A stretch of DNA of 64,000 nt from Ornithinibacillus sp047228935 (GCF_047228935.1 NZ_JBFEGG010000001.1:868001-932000), one strand, 5' to 3'. Counted from the first letter of the stretch, positions 1-9,367 are shown. The notes: generated by a model not told the origin, from the letters alone. Numbers and translations are program-made.

Positions 1-1
1 T

Positions 2-574
2 GGTCCGACTGGAGTTGGTAAAACGACAACTATAGCAAAAGTTGCTGCAAACAGTATGTTACAAGATAAAAAGAAAGTAGCATTTATAACGATGGACACA
101 TACCGTATAGCGGCAATTGATCAATTAAAGACCTATGCAAAAATATTAAATACTCCTGTTGAAGTAGTTTATTCAGTTGAAGATTATAAAAACGCAATCG
201 AAAAATTGAAAAGCTATGATTTAATTCTTGTTGATACAGCTGGTAGAAATTATCGTGATGAACAATTTGTAACGGAATTATCGAAGAACATATTATTCCA
301 AGATAATGTAGTCAACTATTTAGTATTATCTTTAACAGCAAAACCTAAGGATGTTAAGGAAATTTACGATAATTTTCACCGAATAAATATTAAAGGTTTT
401 ATATTTACAAAAATAGATGAAACGACACAGTACGGTAGTTTAATTAACCTTCCGCTAATCCAAAAAGTTGATATTTCTTATTTGACTAACGGACAAGAAG
501 TACCTGATAACATTTTGAAGCCAACAAAAGAATTCATTAGTAACTTATTAGTAGGTGATTTAATTGATTCATGA
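2..574 (+). CDS. flhF: Flagellar biosynthesis GTPase FlhF, C-terminal part
   Basis: This is the C-terminal half of FlhF, the SRP-type GTPase that helps place and number flagella. The reading frame is open from base 2 and begins inside the P-loop (GPTGVGKTTT), so the N-terminal domains lie upstream of the window. The G3 region (DTAGRNY) and the G4-like TKIDE motif are visible, as expected for the SRP/FtsY/FlhF family. It overlaps the start of flhG by 11 bases, which suggests translational coupling; FlhG is the family's known partner that activates FlhF GTP hydrolysis. An internal ATG at 56 is not the start, because the P-loop would be lost. Confidence 0.95.
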   Translation, partial: GPTGVGKTTTIAKVAANSMLQDKKKVAFITMDTYRIAAIDQLKTYAKILNTPVEVVYSVEDYKNAIEKLKSYDLILVDTAGRNYRDEQFVTELSKNILFQDNVVNYLVLSLTAKPKDVKEIYDNFHRINIKGFIFTKIDETTQYGSLINLPLIQKVDISYLTNGQEVPDNILKPTKEFISNLLVGDLIDS

Positions 575-1442
575 CCAAGCAGAAAGTTTAAGAAGAAAGT
601 TAGAGGAAGCTTCCAATACTACTATAGAGCAAGCTAAAACGATTTCTTTTGTTAGTGGAAAAGGCGGGGTTGGCAAATCGAATATTGCGGTTAATTTTTC
701 ACTTGAGCTTTGTAAACAAGGTAAAAAGGTTCTATTGGTTGATTTAGATATTGGAATGGGGAATGTAGAAATCCTTCTTGGATTACAAGCTAAAAGAACC
801 ATTGTGAATTTAATGCAGGAACAATTGCCTATTTATGATATTATGGAACTAGGACCAAATAATCTAATGTTTATTGCTGGTGGTACGGGATTATCAGATA
901 TTTTTTCCGTGGATAAGCAAATAACGAATTACTTTCTAGATCAATACAAAAAAGTATTACAGACGTTTGATTTTATTATTTTTGATATGGGAGCTGGAGC
1001 AACACAAGCAAGTATCGATTTTGTACTTGCTTCAGATGAATGTATTGTAGTAACTACTCCCGAACCGACATCTATTACAGATGCATATAGCATGATTAAG
1101 TATATTGCAAAACATAACAAGAAACTACCTATGTATGTGATATTAAATCGTTCCGACAACATAAAAAAAGGATTAACAACCGTAAAACGATTCCAAAAAT
1201 TGATTGAACAATTTTTGCAAATCGATGTACAATTTCTTGGTGTAATACCAGAGGATAGGGCTGTATCAGCTGCCGTTATAAAACAAGCACCATTTACTAT
1301 AGAGAATGGAAATTCGCGTGTTGCTCAATCTATAAAACAACTATCTGAAAATTACCTTAATAGACAAGTAGGAACGATTATCAAGGAATCTTCTACATTT
1401 GTTGAAAGGCTAAAAGGTCTATTAACTAATAAAGGAAGGTGA
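564..1442 (+). CDS. flhG: MinD/ParA-family ATPase FlhG (YlxH)
   Basis: A 292-residue P-loop ATPase of the MinD/ParA class that acts with FlhF in the spatial and numerical control of flagella. The deviant Walker A motif (KGGVGKS) sits at residues 33-39, followed by the LLVDLDIG strand and a later DMGAG segment. The start is TTG at 564, inside the end of flhF. The stop at 1440-1442 touches the ribosome-binding site of cheB, so flhF-flhG-cheB are tightly packed. The N-terminal helix before the ATPase core (residues 1-25) is the region that in FlhG proteins carries the FlhF-activating element; that role is inferred from the family. Confidence 0.93.
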   Translation: MIHDQAESLRRKLEEASNTTIEQAKTISFVSGKGGVGKSNIAVNFSLELCKQGKKVLLVDLDIGMGNVEILLGLQAKRTIVNLMQEQLPIYDIMELGPNNLMFIAGGTGLSDIFSVDKQITNYFLDQYKKVLQTFDFIIFDMGAGATQASIDFVLASDECIVVTTPEPTSITDAYSMIKYIAKHNKKLPMYVILNRSDNIKKGLTTVKRFQKLIEQFLQIDVQFLGVIPEDRAVSAAVIKQAPFTIENGNSRVAQSIKQLSENYLNRQVGTIIKESSTFVERLKGLLTNKGR

Positions 1443-1447
1443 ACATA

Positions 1448-2500
1448 ATGATTCCCATTCGTGTAATCGTGATCGATGACTCGGCATTTATGAGGAAAAT
1501 GATTACGGATATATTAGAGAGCGACAATCGAATCAACGTTATAGCAACTGCAAGGAATGGGGCGGATGGACTTAAGAAAATAAAAGAATTATCACCTGAT
1601 GTTGTTACGTTAGATGTTGAGATGCCAGTTATGGATGGAATTACTGCCCTTACTTATATTATGAAAGAACATCCATTACCAGTCGTTATGCTCTCTAGCT
1701 TAACGAAAGAAGCCACAAACAGTACGTTACAAGCTATTACGAATGGTGCAGTAGATTTTATTACAAAGCCATCAGGTTCTATATCATTAAATATTGCCGA
1801 TATTAAACAAGAGATTATTACTAAAGTAATTGCTGCCTCAGAAGTTGATGTTACTAAAAATTCCGAGAGTAGTGAAACACCTAATTTAGTTGCTACGAAA
1901 CAACCATTTGCTAAGACGTTTATATTAGTAGGAACTTCAACTGGTGGTCCACGTGCATTACAACGATTAATAATGGATCTACCAAACGATTTTTCAAGTC
2001 CTATATTAATTGTACAGCATATGCCAGCCGGATTTACTAAGTCCCTTGCAGAGCGGTTAAATAATCTCAGCAACCTACATATTAAAGAGGCAACACATGG
2101 GGAAATCATAAAAGATAAAACGGTCTATATAGCACCAGGTAATTATCATTTGAAAATTAGAAAAGTAGGAACCAGCCACGCTATTGAACTAACGCAGGAG
2201 GAAGAAAGAGGCGGTCATAGACCTGCAGTTGATGTTCTTTTAGAGTCTGCTGCTGAAATTACAAGGGTTAACAAGATTGCTGTCATATTGACTGGCATGG
2301 GAAGTGATGGTTCAAAAGGAATTGAACGATTAAAGAAGCTTGATTCCGACACTATCATAATAGCTGAATCAGAAGAATCAGCTATTATTTATGGGATGCC
2401 AAAAGCTGCAATTAAAACAAATGCAGTTAATTATATAGTTCACTTACATCAAATGGGAGAAATGATTTATAAGCTAACCAATAAATCTGGGGGGATGTAG
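1448..2500 (+). CDS. cheB: Chemotaxis response regulator protein-glutamate methylesterase CheB
   Basis: CheB removes methyl groups from (and deamidates) chemoreceptors when phosphorylated by CheA. The receiver domain spans residues 1-120 with acidic residues DD at 10-11, the phospho-acceptor D56 in TLDVEMP, and the lysine motif FITKPSG. The C-terminal esterase domain shows GTSTGGPRAL, VQHMP and LTGMGSDG, which hold the serine, histidine and aspartate of the active site. I chose ATG 1448 because AAGGAAGGTG at 1431-1440 is well spaced from it; a GTG at 1439 overlapping the flhG stop is in frame but sits inside that site. The length (350 aa) is normal. Confidence 0.96.
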   Translation: MIPIRVIVIDDSAFMRKMITDILESDNRINVIATARNGADGLKKIKELSPDVVTLDVEMPVMDGITALTYIMKEHPLPVVMLSSLTKEATNSTLQAITNGAVDFITKPSGSISLNIADIKQEIITKVIAASEVDVTKNSESSETPNLVATKQPFAKTFILVGTSTGGPRALQRLIMDLPNDFSSPILIVQHMPAGFTKSLAERLNNLSNLHIKEATHGEIIKDKTVYIAPGNYHLKIRKVGTSHAIELTQEEERGGHRPAVDVLLESAAEITRVNKIAVILTGMGSDGSKGIERLKKLDSDTIIIAESEESAIIYGMPKAAIKTNAVNYIVHLHQMGEMIYKLTNKSGGM

Positions 2501-2501
2501 A

Positions 2502-4532
2502 ATGGATACAACACAATATTTAGACGTTTTTATTGATGAAAGTAATGAACATATAGAAGTACTCTATAAAAAATTACTTGAATTGGAAAAATCGCCTAGC
2601 GAGAAAGCAATTATAGAAGAAATTTTTAGAGCAGCACATACATTAAAAGGGATGTCTGCAACAATGGGCTATAATGATCTTGCCACATTAACTCATACGT
2701 TAGAAAACGTTTTTGATGCTATTCGTTATGACCGTATCCAAGTTCAATCCGAAATGATTGATTTATTGGTTGATACTGTTGACCATTTAAATACAATGGT
2801 TGAAGATATAGCAAGTGGTGGAACTGGATCCCTAGATGTAACCGGAGTAGCGAGAAAGCTAGAAATGATTGAAAAAGGCAATTCGCTTCCAGAAGCTAGT
2901 AATGAAAAAGTAGTAGAGGCTGATTCTACTAATCTATCTAATGTATTTACTGACTTAGATGAATTTGAATTATCTATTCTTAATGAATCTAAAGAGCGTG
3001 GATTTGAAAACTACGAAATAACGGTAACGTTACGAGAAGATTGTTTATTAAAAGGTGCTCGAGTATTTATGGTTTTTGAAGTTCTGGAGCAGCTAGGGGA
3101 AGTAATTAAGTCTGAACCTTCTGTGAATGATTTAGAGGAAGAAAACTTCGAAAATACTTTTTCTGTTATTCTAGTATCAAGTCAAGACCAAAATGAAATC
3201 GCGGCAAAAATTAAAAAAGTATCAGAAATTGAAGAAGTTAAAGTAAATCATTTCTCAGTAAGTAAATATCGCGAGTCAATAGAAAATGAAGCATCTTCAA
3301 ATCCGATTGAAGAGACTACTGTTTCAATCGTAGAAGCGAAGGAAGAAAAAAAGACGAAAGAACAAGAAACAACTAAAAGTACAAATAATAAAACGATTCG
3401 TGTTAATATTGAAAAACTTGACGTCTTAATGAATTTATTTGAGGAGTTAATTATTGACAGAGGACGCCTAGATCAAATTTCTTTAGATTTACAAAATGCG
3501 GATTTAAAAGAAACAGTAGAACGTATGGCTAGAATTTCAAGTGACTTACAAAATATTATTCTAACGATGCGTATGGTTCCCATTGATACTGTTTTTAGTA
3601 GATTCCCAAGAATGGTCCGTAAACTTGCAAGAGACTTAAATAAACAAGTAGATATTGAGATTGTAGGGGCTGATACGGAGTTAGACCGAACTGTAATTGA
3701 TGAAATTGGGGATCCGATTGTCCACTTACTACGTAATGCCATCGATCATGGTGTGGAAACTCCAGAGGAAAGAAAACGCAAAGGCAAACCAGAGAAAGGT
3801 ACCATTGAATTAAAGGCATATCATAGTGGAAATCATGTTTTTATTGAAATTTCTGATGACGGTGCTGGAATTAATAAGGAGAAAGTTTTACAAAAAGCAA
3901 TTAAGAACGGTATTCTTAACGAACGTGATGTGGAAAGTTTAACGGATCAACAAGTCTATGAATTGATTTTAGAAAGTGGTTTTTCAACAGCTGATAAAAT
4001 TTCAGACATTTCTGGTCGTGGTGTAGGACTTGATGTCGTCAAAAACACAATTGAATCTTTAGGTGGAAGTATTTCAATTGATTCAGAGCTTAATAAAGGG
4101 TCTGTATTTTCTATTCAACTACCACTTACTTTAACCATTATATCTGTATTACTAGTTGAACTAAATAAAGAGAAGTATGCGATACCACTTTCTTCTATTA
4201 TTGAAACAGCAATTATTTCAAAAGACCAAATCCTTTCAGCGCACCATAAGAAGGTTATTGATTTCAGAGGAAAAGTAGTTCCTTTGGTTGATCTAAAAGA
4301 TATCTTTGGTGTTGATAGCGAAGATAGTGATGACGAATATACTTCAATCGTCATTGTGAAAAAAGGTGAAAAAATGGCTGCATTAGTTGTAGATTCATTC
4401 ATTGGACAACAAGAAATCGTACTAAAATCACTAGGTTCATATTTAAATAATGCTTTTGCAATTTCGGGAGCTACCATTTTAGGTGATGGAGAAGTTGCTT
4501 TAATCATAGATAGTAATGCAATCATTAAATAA
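2502..4532 (+). CDS. cheA: Chemotaxis sensor histidine kinase CheA
   Basis: CheA is the 676-residue kinase that couples receptors to CheY and CheB. The P1 phosphotransfer domain has the phosphorylated histidine at residue 46 (AAHTLKGMSA). A CheY-binding P2 domain follows, then an acidic, Lys/Thr-rich linker, the P3 dimerisation helices from about residue 290, the P4 ATP-binding domain (RNAIDHGVE, DDGAGI, SGRGVGLDVV) and a CheW-like P5 domain at the C-terminus. The ATG is one base past the cheB stop and is preceded by a GGGGGGATG-type site in the end of cheB. Everything needed for activity appears present. It works with CheW (next gene) in the receptor array. Confidence 0.97.
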   Translation: MDTTQYLDVFIDESNEHIEVLYKKLLELEKSPSEKAIIEEIFRAAHTLKGMSATMGYNDLATLTHTLENVFDAIRYDRIQVQSEMIDLLVDTVDHLNTMVEDIASGGTGSLDVTGVARKLEMIEKGNSLPEASNEKVVEADSTNLSNVFTDLDEFELSILNESKERGFENYEITVTLREDCLLKGARVFMVFEVLEQLGEVIKSEPSVNDLEEENFENTFSVILVSSQDQNEIAAKIKKVSEIEEVKVNHFSVSKYRESIENEASSNPIEETTVSIVEAKEEKKTKEQETTKSTNNKTIRVNIEKLDVLMNLFEELIIDRGRLDQISLDLQNADLKETVERMARISSDLQNIILTMRMVPIDTVFSRFPRMVRKLARDLNKQVDIEIVGADTELDRTVIDEIGDPIVHLLRNAIDHGVETPEERKRKGKPEKGTIELKAYHSGNHVFIEISDDGAGINKEKVLQKAIKNGILNERDVESLTDQQVYELILESGFSTADKISDISGRGVGLDVVKNTIESLGGSISIDSELNKGSVFSIQLPLTLTIISVLLVELNKEKYAIPLSSIIETAIISKDQILSAHHKKVIDFRGKVVPLVDLKDIFGVDSEDSDDEYTSIVIVKKGEKMAALVVDSFIGQQEIVLKSLGSYLNNAFAISGATILGDGEVALIIDSNAIIK

Positions 4533-4562
4533 GAGAATTTAATTCCTAAGGGGGAAGACGAA

Positions 4563-5033
4563 ATGGCTAATGAAACAGCAACCGAAAAGAAAGTTATCGT
4601 ATTTCAATTAAAAGATGAGGAATTCGCAGTATCTGTACAGCAAATTGGATCAATTGAGCGTATTCAACCAATCACTCGAGTACCAAATACAGCTGAATTT
4701 GTTAAGGGTGTAATCAATTTAAGAGGGGTAGTAACACCAATCATCGATCTTCGTTCACGTCTAGGAATCGAAGAAACAGCATATACGGATTCTACTCGTA
4801 TTATTATTGTTAACTTAGAAGAAATGGAAGTTGGATTAATTGTTGATGCAGCAAATGATGTTATTGATATTTCAACAGATTCTATAGAACCTGCTCCTGA
4901 AGTGATTGGTGCAGTTAACGCTGATTATATTGAAGGTGTAGCAAAATTAGAAAATCGTCTACTAATATTATTAGACCTTAAGATGGTTCTAACGAATGAG
5001 GAAATTAGCGACTTAAAAAACGTAGAAGGTTAA
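4563..5033 (+). CDS. cheW: Chemotaxis adaptor CheW
   Basis: A 156-residue single-domain CheW adaptor that joins chemoreceptors to CheA. It shows the usual family pattern: FQLKDEEFAVSV at the N-terminus, then RVPNTAEFVKGVINLRG and an LLDLKM segment near the end. A strong ribosome-binding site (AAGGGGGAAG) lies about 10 bases before ATG 4563, after a 30-base gap from cheA. It precedes cheC by only 4 bases. Confidence 0.96.
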   Translation: MANETATEKKVIVFQLKDEEFAVSVQQIGSIERIQPITRVPNTAEFVKGVINLRGVVTPIIDLRSRLGIEETAYTDSTRIIIVNLEEMEVGLIVDAANDVIDISTDSIEPAPEVIGAVNADYIEGVAKLENRLLILLDLKMVLTNEEISDLKNVEG

Positions 5034-5037
5034 TAAT

Positions 5038-5676
5038 ATGAATTATGAACAACTTTCGCTTATTCAACTTGATGCGTTAAAAGAGATAGGTAATATTGGG
5101 GCAGGTAATGCAGCTACTTCCATGTCAAAACTAATTCATAAAAAAGTTGATATGGAAGTACCAAGTATCGACATCGTGGCATTTGATGAAGTTATGGAGA
5201 TGGTTGGGGGTGCAGATAAGTTAATTGTCGGGATATTATTTCAAATACTTGGCGAAGCACCTGGTATGGTTTACCTTTTATTTTCTATTGAGGAAGCGGA
5301 AACGCTTATTAAGGAAATGACGAATAATGATGAGATCTCTTTATCTATTGATGGAGAGCAAAGTGAATTAGCTATCTCTGCGCTTCAAGAAGCAGGCAAT
5401 ATTTTAACAGGTTCTTATTTATCCGCTCTTTCTGATTTTACTAATATTAATATGCAGCCATCTATACCACATTTAAGTGTAGATATGGCCGGTGCAATTC
5501 TAACAGTAGGTTTACTACAAGTTTCGGAAGTGTATGATTTTGCAATTATAATCAACACTAAAATGAATGATGCAGGAGAAAAGCAAAAAGGGATAAACGG
5601 TCAGTTGCTATTACTTCCTTCTCCAGAATCATTTAATAAAATTTTTCAAGCCCTAGGAATACAGGGTTATGAATAA
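5038..5676 (+). CDS. cheC: CheY-P phosphatase CheC
   Basis: CheC dephosphorylates CheY-P and binds CheD, giving a feedback loop typical of Bacillus chemotaxis. The 212-residue protein has the two matching helices of this family, each with the acidic/Asn signature: EIGNIGAGNAA near residue 17 and EAGNILTGSY near residue 117. The doubled signature identifies CheC rather than CheX, which has one. The start ATG is 4 bases after the cheW stop, and the end overlaps cheD by 8 bases, which fits coupled synthesis of CheC with its partner. Confidence 0.95.
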   Translation: MNYEQLSLIQLDALKEIGNIGAGNAATSMSKLIHKKVDMEVPSIDIVAFDEVMEMVGGADKLIVGILFQILGEAPGMVYLLFSIEEAETLIKEMTNNDEISLSIDGEQSELAISALQEAGNILTGSYLSALSDFTNINMQPSIPHLSVDMAGAILTVGLLQVSEVYDFAIIINTKMNDAGEKQKGINGQLLLLPSPESFNKIFQALGIQGYE

Positions 5677-6166
5677 TAATCAGACAGTAGTAAAGATAGG
5701 AATAGCGGATTTAAATATTGTTAAAGCGCCAGATGTCATCAGGACTTCTGGTCTTGGTTCATGTGTCGGCGTTGTCATTTATAATAAAAATAAAGAAATT
5801 GCAGGTATGGCACATGTGATGTTACCAGATTCCAGTCTAGGGAAGCAAGAAACATTAAATAAACATAAATATGCTGATACAGCTATAGATATTTTGGTAG
5901 AAATGTTACTAAATAATGGTTTACGAAAAAATCAATTACAAGCAAAAATCGCTGGTGGTGCGCAGATGTTTCATATTACTACTGAAAATGACATGATGCG
6001 TATTGGTAAACGAAATGTAGAAGCTGTTTTAAACAAGCTAGCTGAACATAATATTCCGGTGGTTTCATCTGATGTGGGTGGGAATTTTGGGCGTACAATA
6101 GAATTTGACCCACAAACTGGCCTTTTAAAAATACGGACGATTACAAAGGGTGAGCACGTCATCTAA
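5669..6166 (+). CDS. cheD: Chemoreceptor glutamine deamidase CheD
   Basis: CheD deamidates selected glutamines on chemoreceptors and also interacts with CheC. The 165-residue sequence carries the catalytic cysteine in LGSCVGVVIY and the histidine in GMAHVMLP, plus the conserved KIAGGAQMF and GGNFGRTI segments. It starts inside the end of cheC. It is the last chemotaxis gene before sigD. Confidence 0.96.
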   Translation: MNNNQTVVKIGIADLNIVKAPDVIRTSGLGSCVGVVIYNKNKEIAGMAHVMLPDSSLGKQETLNKHKYADTAIDILVEMLLNNGLRKNQLQAKIAGGAQMFHITTENDMMRIGKRNVEAVLNKLAEHNIPVVSSDVGGNFGRTIEFDPQTGLLKIRTITKGEHVI

Positions 6167-6217
6167 TCGTCGATGAACTATGTTAATTAAAAATAGGACA
6201 GGGAGGAGCACTTCGTT

Positions 6218-6988
6218 TTGAGTACAAAAATCTCTCCTCTAGAACAAGATTTATGGAATAAATGGAAAAACTATCAAGATAATGAGGCAGCTAATCAGTT
6301 AATCCAACACTACATGCACATAGTAAATTATCATGTTGAAAGAACAATGAGTCATTTACCAAGTAGTGTGTTGAAAGAAGATATAAGAAGTTTAGGATTA
6401 TACGGGTTATATGATGCATTAAAAAAGTTTGATCTTGATAGAGATTTGAAATTCGATACATACGCCTCCTTTAGAATCCGAGGTGCTATTATTGATGGCT
6501 TAAGAAAAGAAGACTGGTTGCCAAGATCTATACGGGAAAAAACTAAAAAAATAGAACAGGTTACCCAGAGGCTAGAACAACTCTATAAAAGGGAACCTAG
6601 CTCCGAAGAAATAGCTATGGAATTAGATATGTCAGTACAGGATGTAGAAACATATGTAAGAGATGCGCTTTTTGCAAATATGCTATCCATTGAAGATAAA
6701 CCAAAAGATGGTACAAGTGAACATAAAGAAGGAATTGGTTATTCTATACCAGATGATAAAAGCGTCCAACCAGATGAACATATTGTGAAAAATGAGCAGT
6801 ATAAAGCTCTTGCAAATAGTATTAAAGGGTTAAAAGAAAATGAGCAACTAATTATCAGTCTTTTTTATCAAGACGGATTGACATTTACGGAGATTGGACA
6901 AGTTCTTGGATTAACAACATCTAGAATCTCTCAAATTCATAAAAAAGCAATTTTTAAATTACGTAATAATTTGAAAGAGGCTTTATAA
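6218..6988 (+). CDS. sigD: RNA polymerase sigma factor for flagellar and motility genes (SigD/FliA)
   Basis: A 256-residue sigma-70 family factor of the FliA/SigD/WhiG type, which directs transcription of late flagellar, chemotaxis and autolysin genes. Region 2 is seen as KFDTYASFRIRGAI, and the region 4 helix-turn-helix as LTFTEIGQVLGLTTSRISQIH. TTG 6218 is the likely start because GGGAGGAG (6201-6208) is well placed and no closer ATG gives the conserved N-terminus. Its place at the end of the che genes matches B. subtilis, where distance from the operon promoter affects SigD level; whether this holds here is inference. Confidence 0.95.
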   Translation: MSTKISPLEQDLWNKWKNYQDNEAANQLIQHYMHIVNYHVERTMSHLPSSVLKEDIRSLGLYGLYDALKKFDLDRDLKFDTYASFRIRGAIIDGLRKEDWLPRSIREKTKKIEQVTQRLEQLYKREPSSEEIAMELDMSVQDVETYVRDALFANMLSIEDKPKDGTSEHKEGIGYSIPDDKSVQPDEHIVKNEQYKALANSIKGLKENEQLIISLFYQDGLTFTEIGQVLGLTTSRISQIHKKAIFKLRNNLKEAL

Positions 6989-7015
6989 TGCCTATTTTAA
7001 AGGAGTAGCAAAGTT

Positions 7016-8386
7016 ATGACCGAGCTAAGGCAATTTTTTAAAATAGCTACAACGAAGGACCGTATGATAGCCGAACTTCAATATACAGATGAATATCTGG
7101 TGAATCGTGATAGTGAAATTACAGTAGAATCCGTAACTAATTTACTTGCAGAACATAACATCGAATATGGTATACATCAAGAGAATATCCAACATTTAGC
7201 TTGCGGTATTCCTCTTGAAGATTTTCCGGTCCTAGTAGCCGAAGGGAAAGAACCCGAACCAGGAAAAGATGGCGAAATTCATTATGAAATTAATTTTAAC
7301 CCCAAGGTAGAAAAAACAGATAATTGGAATTTTCGTGATGTCATGCTTATCCCATCAGTTAATGATGGTGATAAGCTTGCTGTCGTTACGCCACCTACCG
7401 AAGGGACAGTAGGTATTGATGTGTATGGTAATACTGTGCCTGCTAAACCAGGAAAACCCGCTAAACTCAACCCGGGTAAAAATGTCCGATATGAAGAGGA
7501 AAGTTTAGCATTTTATGCCGAGTGTGTTGGGCAAGCAAGTGTACAAGGTAATTTTATACATGTTCATCCAGTTTATGAAGTTACAGACACGTTATCAATG
7601 AAGGAAGGAAATTTAGATTTTATTGGAACGATTGTCATCAGAGGGGATGTTCCTTCCGGTTACCAAATAAACGCGGGTGGAGATGTTAAAATTTATGGTA
7701 TGGTCGAGGCAGCCACCATAAAAGCAGAAGGGTCAATTTTTATATCAGAAGGATTATCTGGTCTTCAAAAAGGATATATTGAAGCGGGTGAAAGTATTCA
7801 GATTGGGTATATCAACCAAGGATTAGTCCATGCAGGGAAAAATATATATGTTGAAAACTCTATCCTTCATAGCGAATGTGTTGCTGGTAGTGAGTTAGTT
7901 TGCCAACGTGGTAGTATTATAGGTGGTCAGTTATCAGCGGGGGAATTAATTGAAGTTAAAAATGTCGGCAATTATATGAATACTAAAACAGAGCTAATTC
8001 TAGGACAAAGTCATAAAGAGTTAGTTCAAATTGAAGAACTTCAAAGGAAAAAGCAGGAAATACAAGATACTTTGGAGAAGTTATCTATTATTGGCAAAAA
8101 GTTATCGCTTACTCCTAATATAGAATCCAACCCCAAAATGATGGAAACACTCAAAAGACAAAAGGCTTCATATGAAAAAAATAAAGTTTTATTAGATACA
8201 ATAGACGAGCAGTTGTCTGAGGTGACAAAAGAGTCTAATGAGAATCGTGCTAAATTAACGGTTACTGGAAATTTATACGGAAACACGATTGTAACTTTTG
8301 GTAAATATAAACGAGTAATTAGTACTGCTTATAAACAAGTAGAATTTGAGCTACTACGTAATGAAATCTTTATGCGTTCGTTCTAA
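7016..8386 (+). CDS. FapA-family (DUF342) polymer-scaffold protein
   Basis: A 456-residue protein of the FapA/DUF342 family. The N-terminal part holds the charged FapA domain; the middle (about residues 170-320) is a glycine-rich, beta-helix-like run with repeating GNLDFIGTI, GDVKIYG and AEGSIFI elements; the C-terminus has a predicted coiled coil (about 340-405) and a last beta segment. In Vibrio a FapA protein links glucose-specific IIA to flagellar assembly, and in sporeformers relatives appear beside sigma factors. It starts 27 bases after sigD with GGAG at 7001, so it is probably co-transcribed. I do not know its substrate or partner in this organism. Confidence 0.85.
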   Translation: MTELRQFFKIATTKDRMIAELQYTDEYLVNRDSEITVESVTNLLAEHNIEYGIHQENIQHLACGIPLEDFPVLVAEGKEPEPGKDGEIHYEINFNPKVEKTDNWNFRDVMLIPSVNDGDKLAVVTPPTEGTVGIDVYGNTVPAKPGKPAKLNPGKNVRYEEESLAFYAECVGQASVQGNFIHVHPVYEVTDTLSMKEGNLDFIGTIVIRGDVPSGYQINAGGDVKIYGMVEAATIKAEGSIFISEGLSGLQKGYIEAGESIQIGYINQGLVHAGKNIYVENSILHSECVAGSELVCQRGSIIGGQLSAGELIEVKNVGNYMNTKTELILGQSHKELVQIEELQRKKQEIQDTLEKLSIIGKKLSLTPNIESNPKMMETLKRQKASYEKNKVLLDTIDEQLSEVTKESNENRAKLTVTGNLYGNTIVTFGKYKRVISTAYKQVEFELLRNEIFMRSF

Positions 8387-8443
8387 TCAAGTATGTTGAA
8401 ATTAAAATCACATTTGATTGTAGCGAGAAGGACGTGATTCTTT

Positions 8444-8746
8444 ATGAGTTGGAAATCTGTTGAAATGCAGGTTGCGCTTCCAAGAACACAAGATGTAGGT
8501 AAACTTCAAGATCAAATGACAAAATCCAATCAGCATTTTCAGGAAGCATTATCCCAAAGTCAGCTTATTCAGGAGAATGAAAAAAGAAAAAAAGTACAAG
8601 AGTTTGAAGCTATTCATTTACAAAAAGACGGTCAGAAGGATAGCAATGTATCTAGAGAACCTAATATGGAAGCTAATTCTAACTCAAATACTATACCTGC
8701 TATCAAACATCCCTATCTAGGGAATAACTTTGACATTAGGAGCTAA
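8444..8746 (+). CDS. Small hydrophilic protein of unknown function
   Basis: A 100-residue protein that I do not recognise. It has no signal peptide, membrane segment or cysteine. The first half is predicted helical and rich in Gln and Lys (residues 15-60); the second half is Asn/Ser-rich and probably disordered, ending NNFDIRS. A clear purine stretch (GCGAGAAGGACGTG) precedes ATG 8444. Its end runs into the region just before the SwrB-like gene, so it is most likely translated with the fapA-like and swrB-like genes. The position inside the sigD-distal end of the motility operon hints at a motility role, but that is only context. Confidence 0.75.
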   Translation: MSWKSVEMQVALPRTQDVGKLQDQMTKSNQHFQEALSQSQLIQENEKRKKVQEFEAIHLQKDGQKDSNVSREPNMEANSNSNTIPAIKHPYLGNNFDIRS

Positions 8747-8753
8747 TAGTTTT

Positions 8754-9206
8754 ATGACATCATTTTTATTTATAGTGAGCTTTATCTTACATATTGTTTC
8801 AATCGTTGCTATTTATACTTTAAGTAAGCAACTTTCTATGAATAAATCAACAGATAATAGTGCGGAAATTATAACCTTAATGGAAGACTATTTAGAAGAG
8901 ATTAGACAGGAAAATAGAATCTTACAAAAAGAACTTTCTGGTTCTAATGAAGAAAAAGGAGAGGTTTTTTCTACTCCATCTATGAAAGAAGCAATACAGC
9001 CAGCTAAAGAACAAATACAGGCAGAAAGTTTATATAATCCACTAGGCAATGACGAAGTTCAAGATGAGATAGAAGTATCTCAACAGTCTCGAATTTTAAA
9101 GCTATACCAAGAGGGTTTAAATGCAGATGAAATCGCTCGTAAACTAGGTTGCGGAAAAACAGAAGTGGAATTAATTATAAAGTTTCATGAAAAAAGTAAT
9201 ATTTAG
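8754..9206 (+). CDS. SwrB-like membrane protein with C-terminal helix-turn-helix
   Basis: A 150-residue protein with one N-terminal membrane segment (residues 1-22), a coiled-coil region, a low-complexity acidic stretch and a C-terminal helix-turn-helix-like motif (LNADEIARKLGCGKTEVELII). This layout and the slot between sigD and rpsB match B. subtilis SwrB (YlxL), which promotes flagellar type III export activation. AGGAG at 8739-8743 favours ATG 8754; a TTG at 8730 is also in frame but has no site and would overlap the previous gene. Identity to SwrB is judged from layout and position more than from sequence. Confidence 0.75.
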   Translation: MTSFLFIVSFILHIVSIVAIYTLSKQLSMNKSTDNSAEIITLMEDYLEEIRQENRILQKELSGSNEEKGEVFSTPSMKEAIQPAKEQIQAESLYNPLGNDEVQDEIEVSQQSRILKLYQEGLNADEIARKLGCGKTEVELIIKFHEKSNI

Positions 9207-9207
9207 C

Positions 9208-9236
9208 TTGATAACAAGATTTCGGTATGGTATATT
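9208..9236 (+). promoter_or_regulatory. SigA-type promoter for rpsB
   Basis: TTGATA at 9208-9213 and TATATT at 9231-9236 are separated by 17 bases. Transcription from here would give a leader of roughly 125 bases before rpsB, a usual place for ribosomal-protein leader control, although I do not recognise a defined S2-binding structure. Confidence 0.6.
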
Positions 9237-9367
9237 TATTTTTGGTGTAAATACAAAAAAATATTATTTATAACCACACACGTTTGTTAATTTGTATAAA
9301 ATGGTGCCAAGTAGGTCTTTATACAGAAATGATGCAAGCGGAGGAAAAAACCAAGGAGGAAATAATA

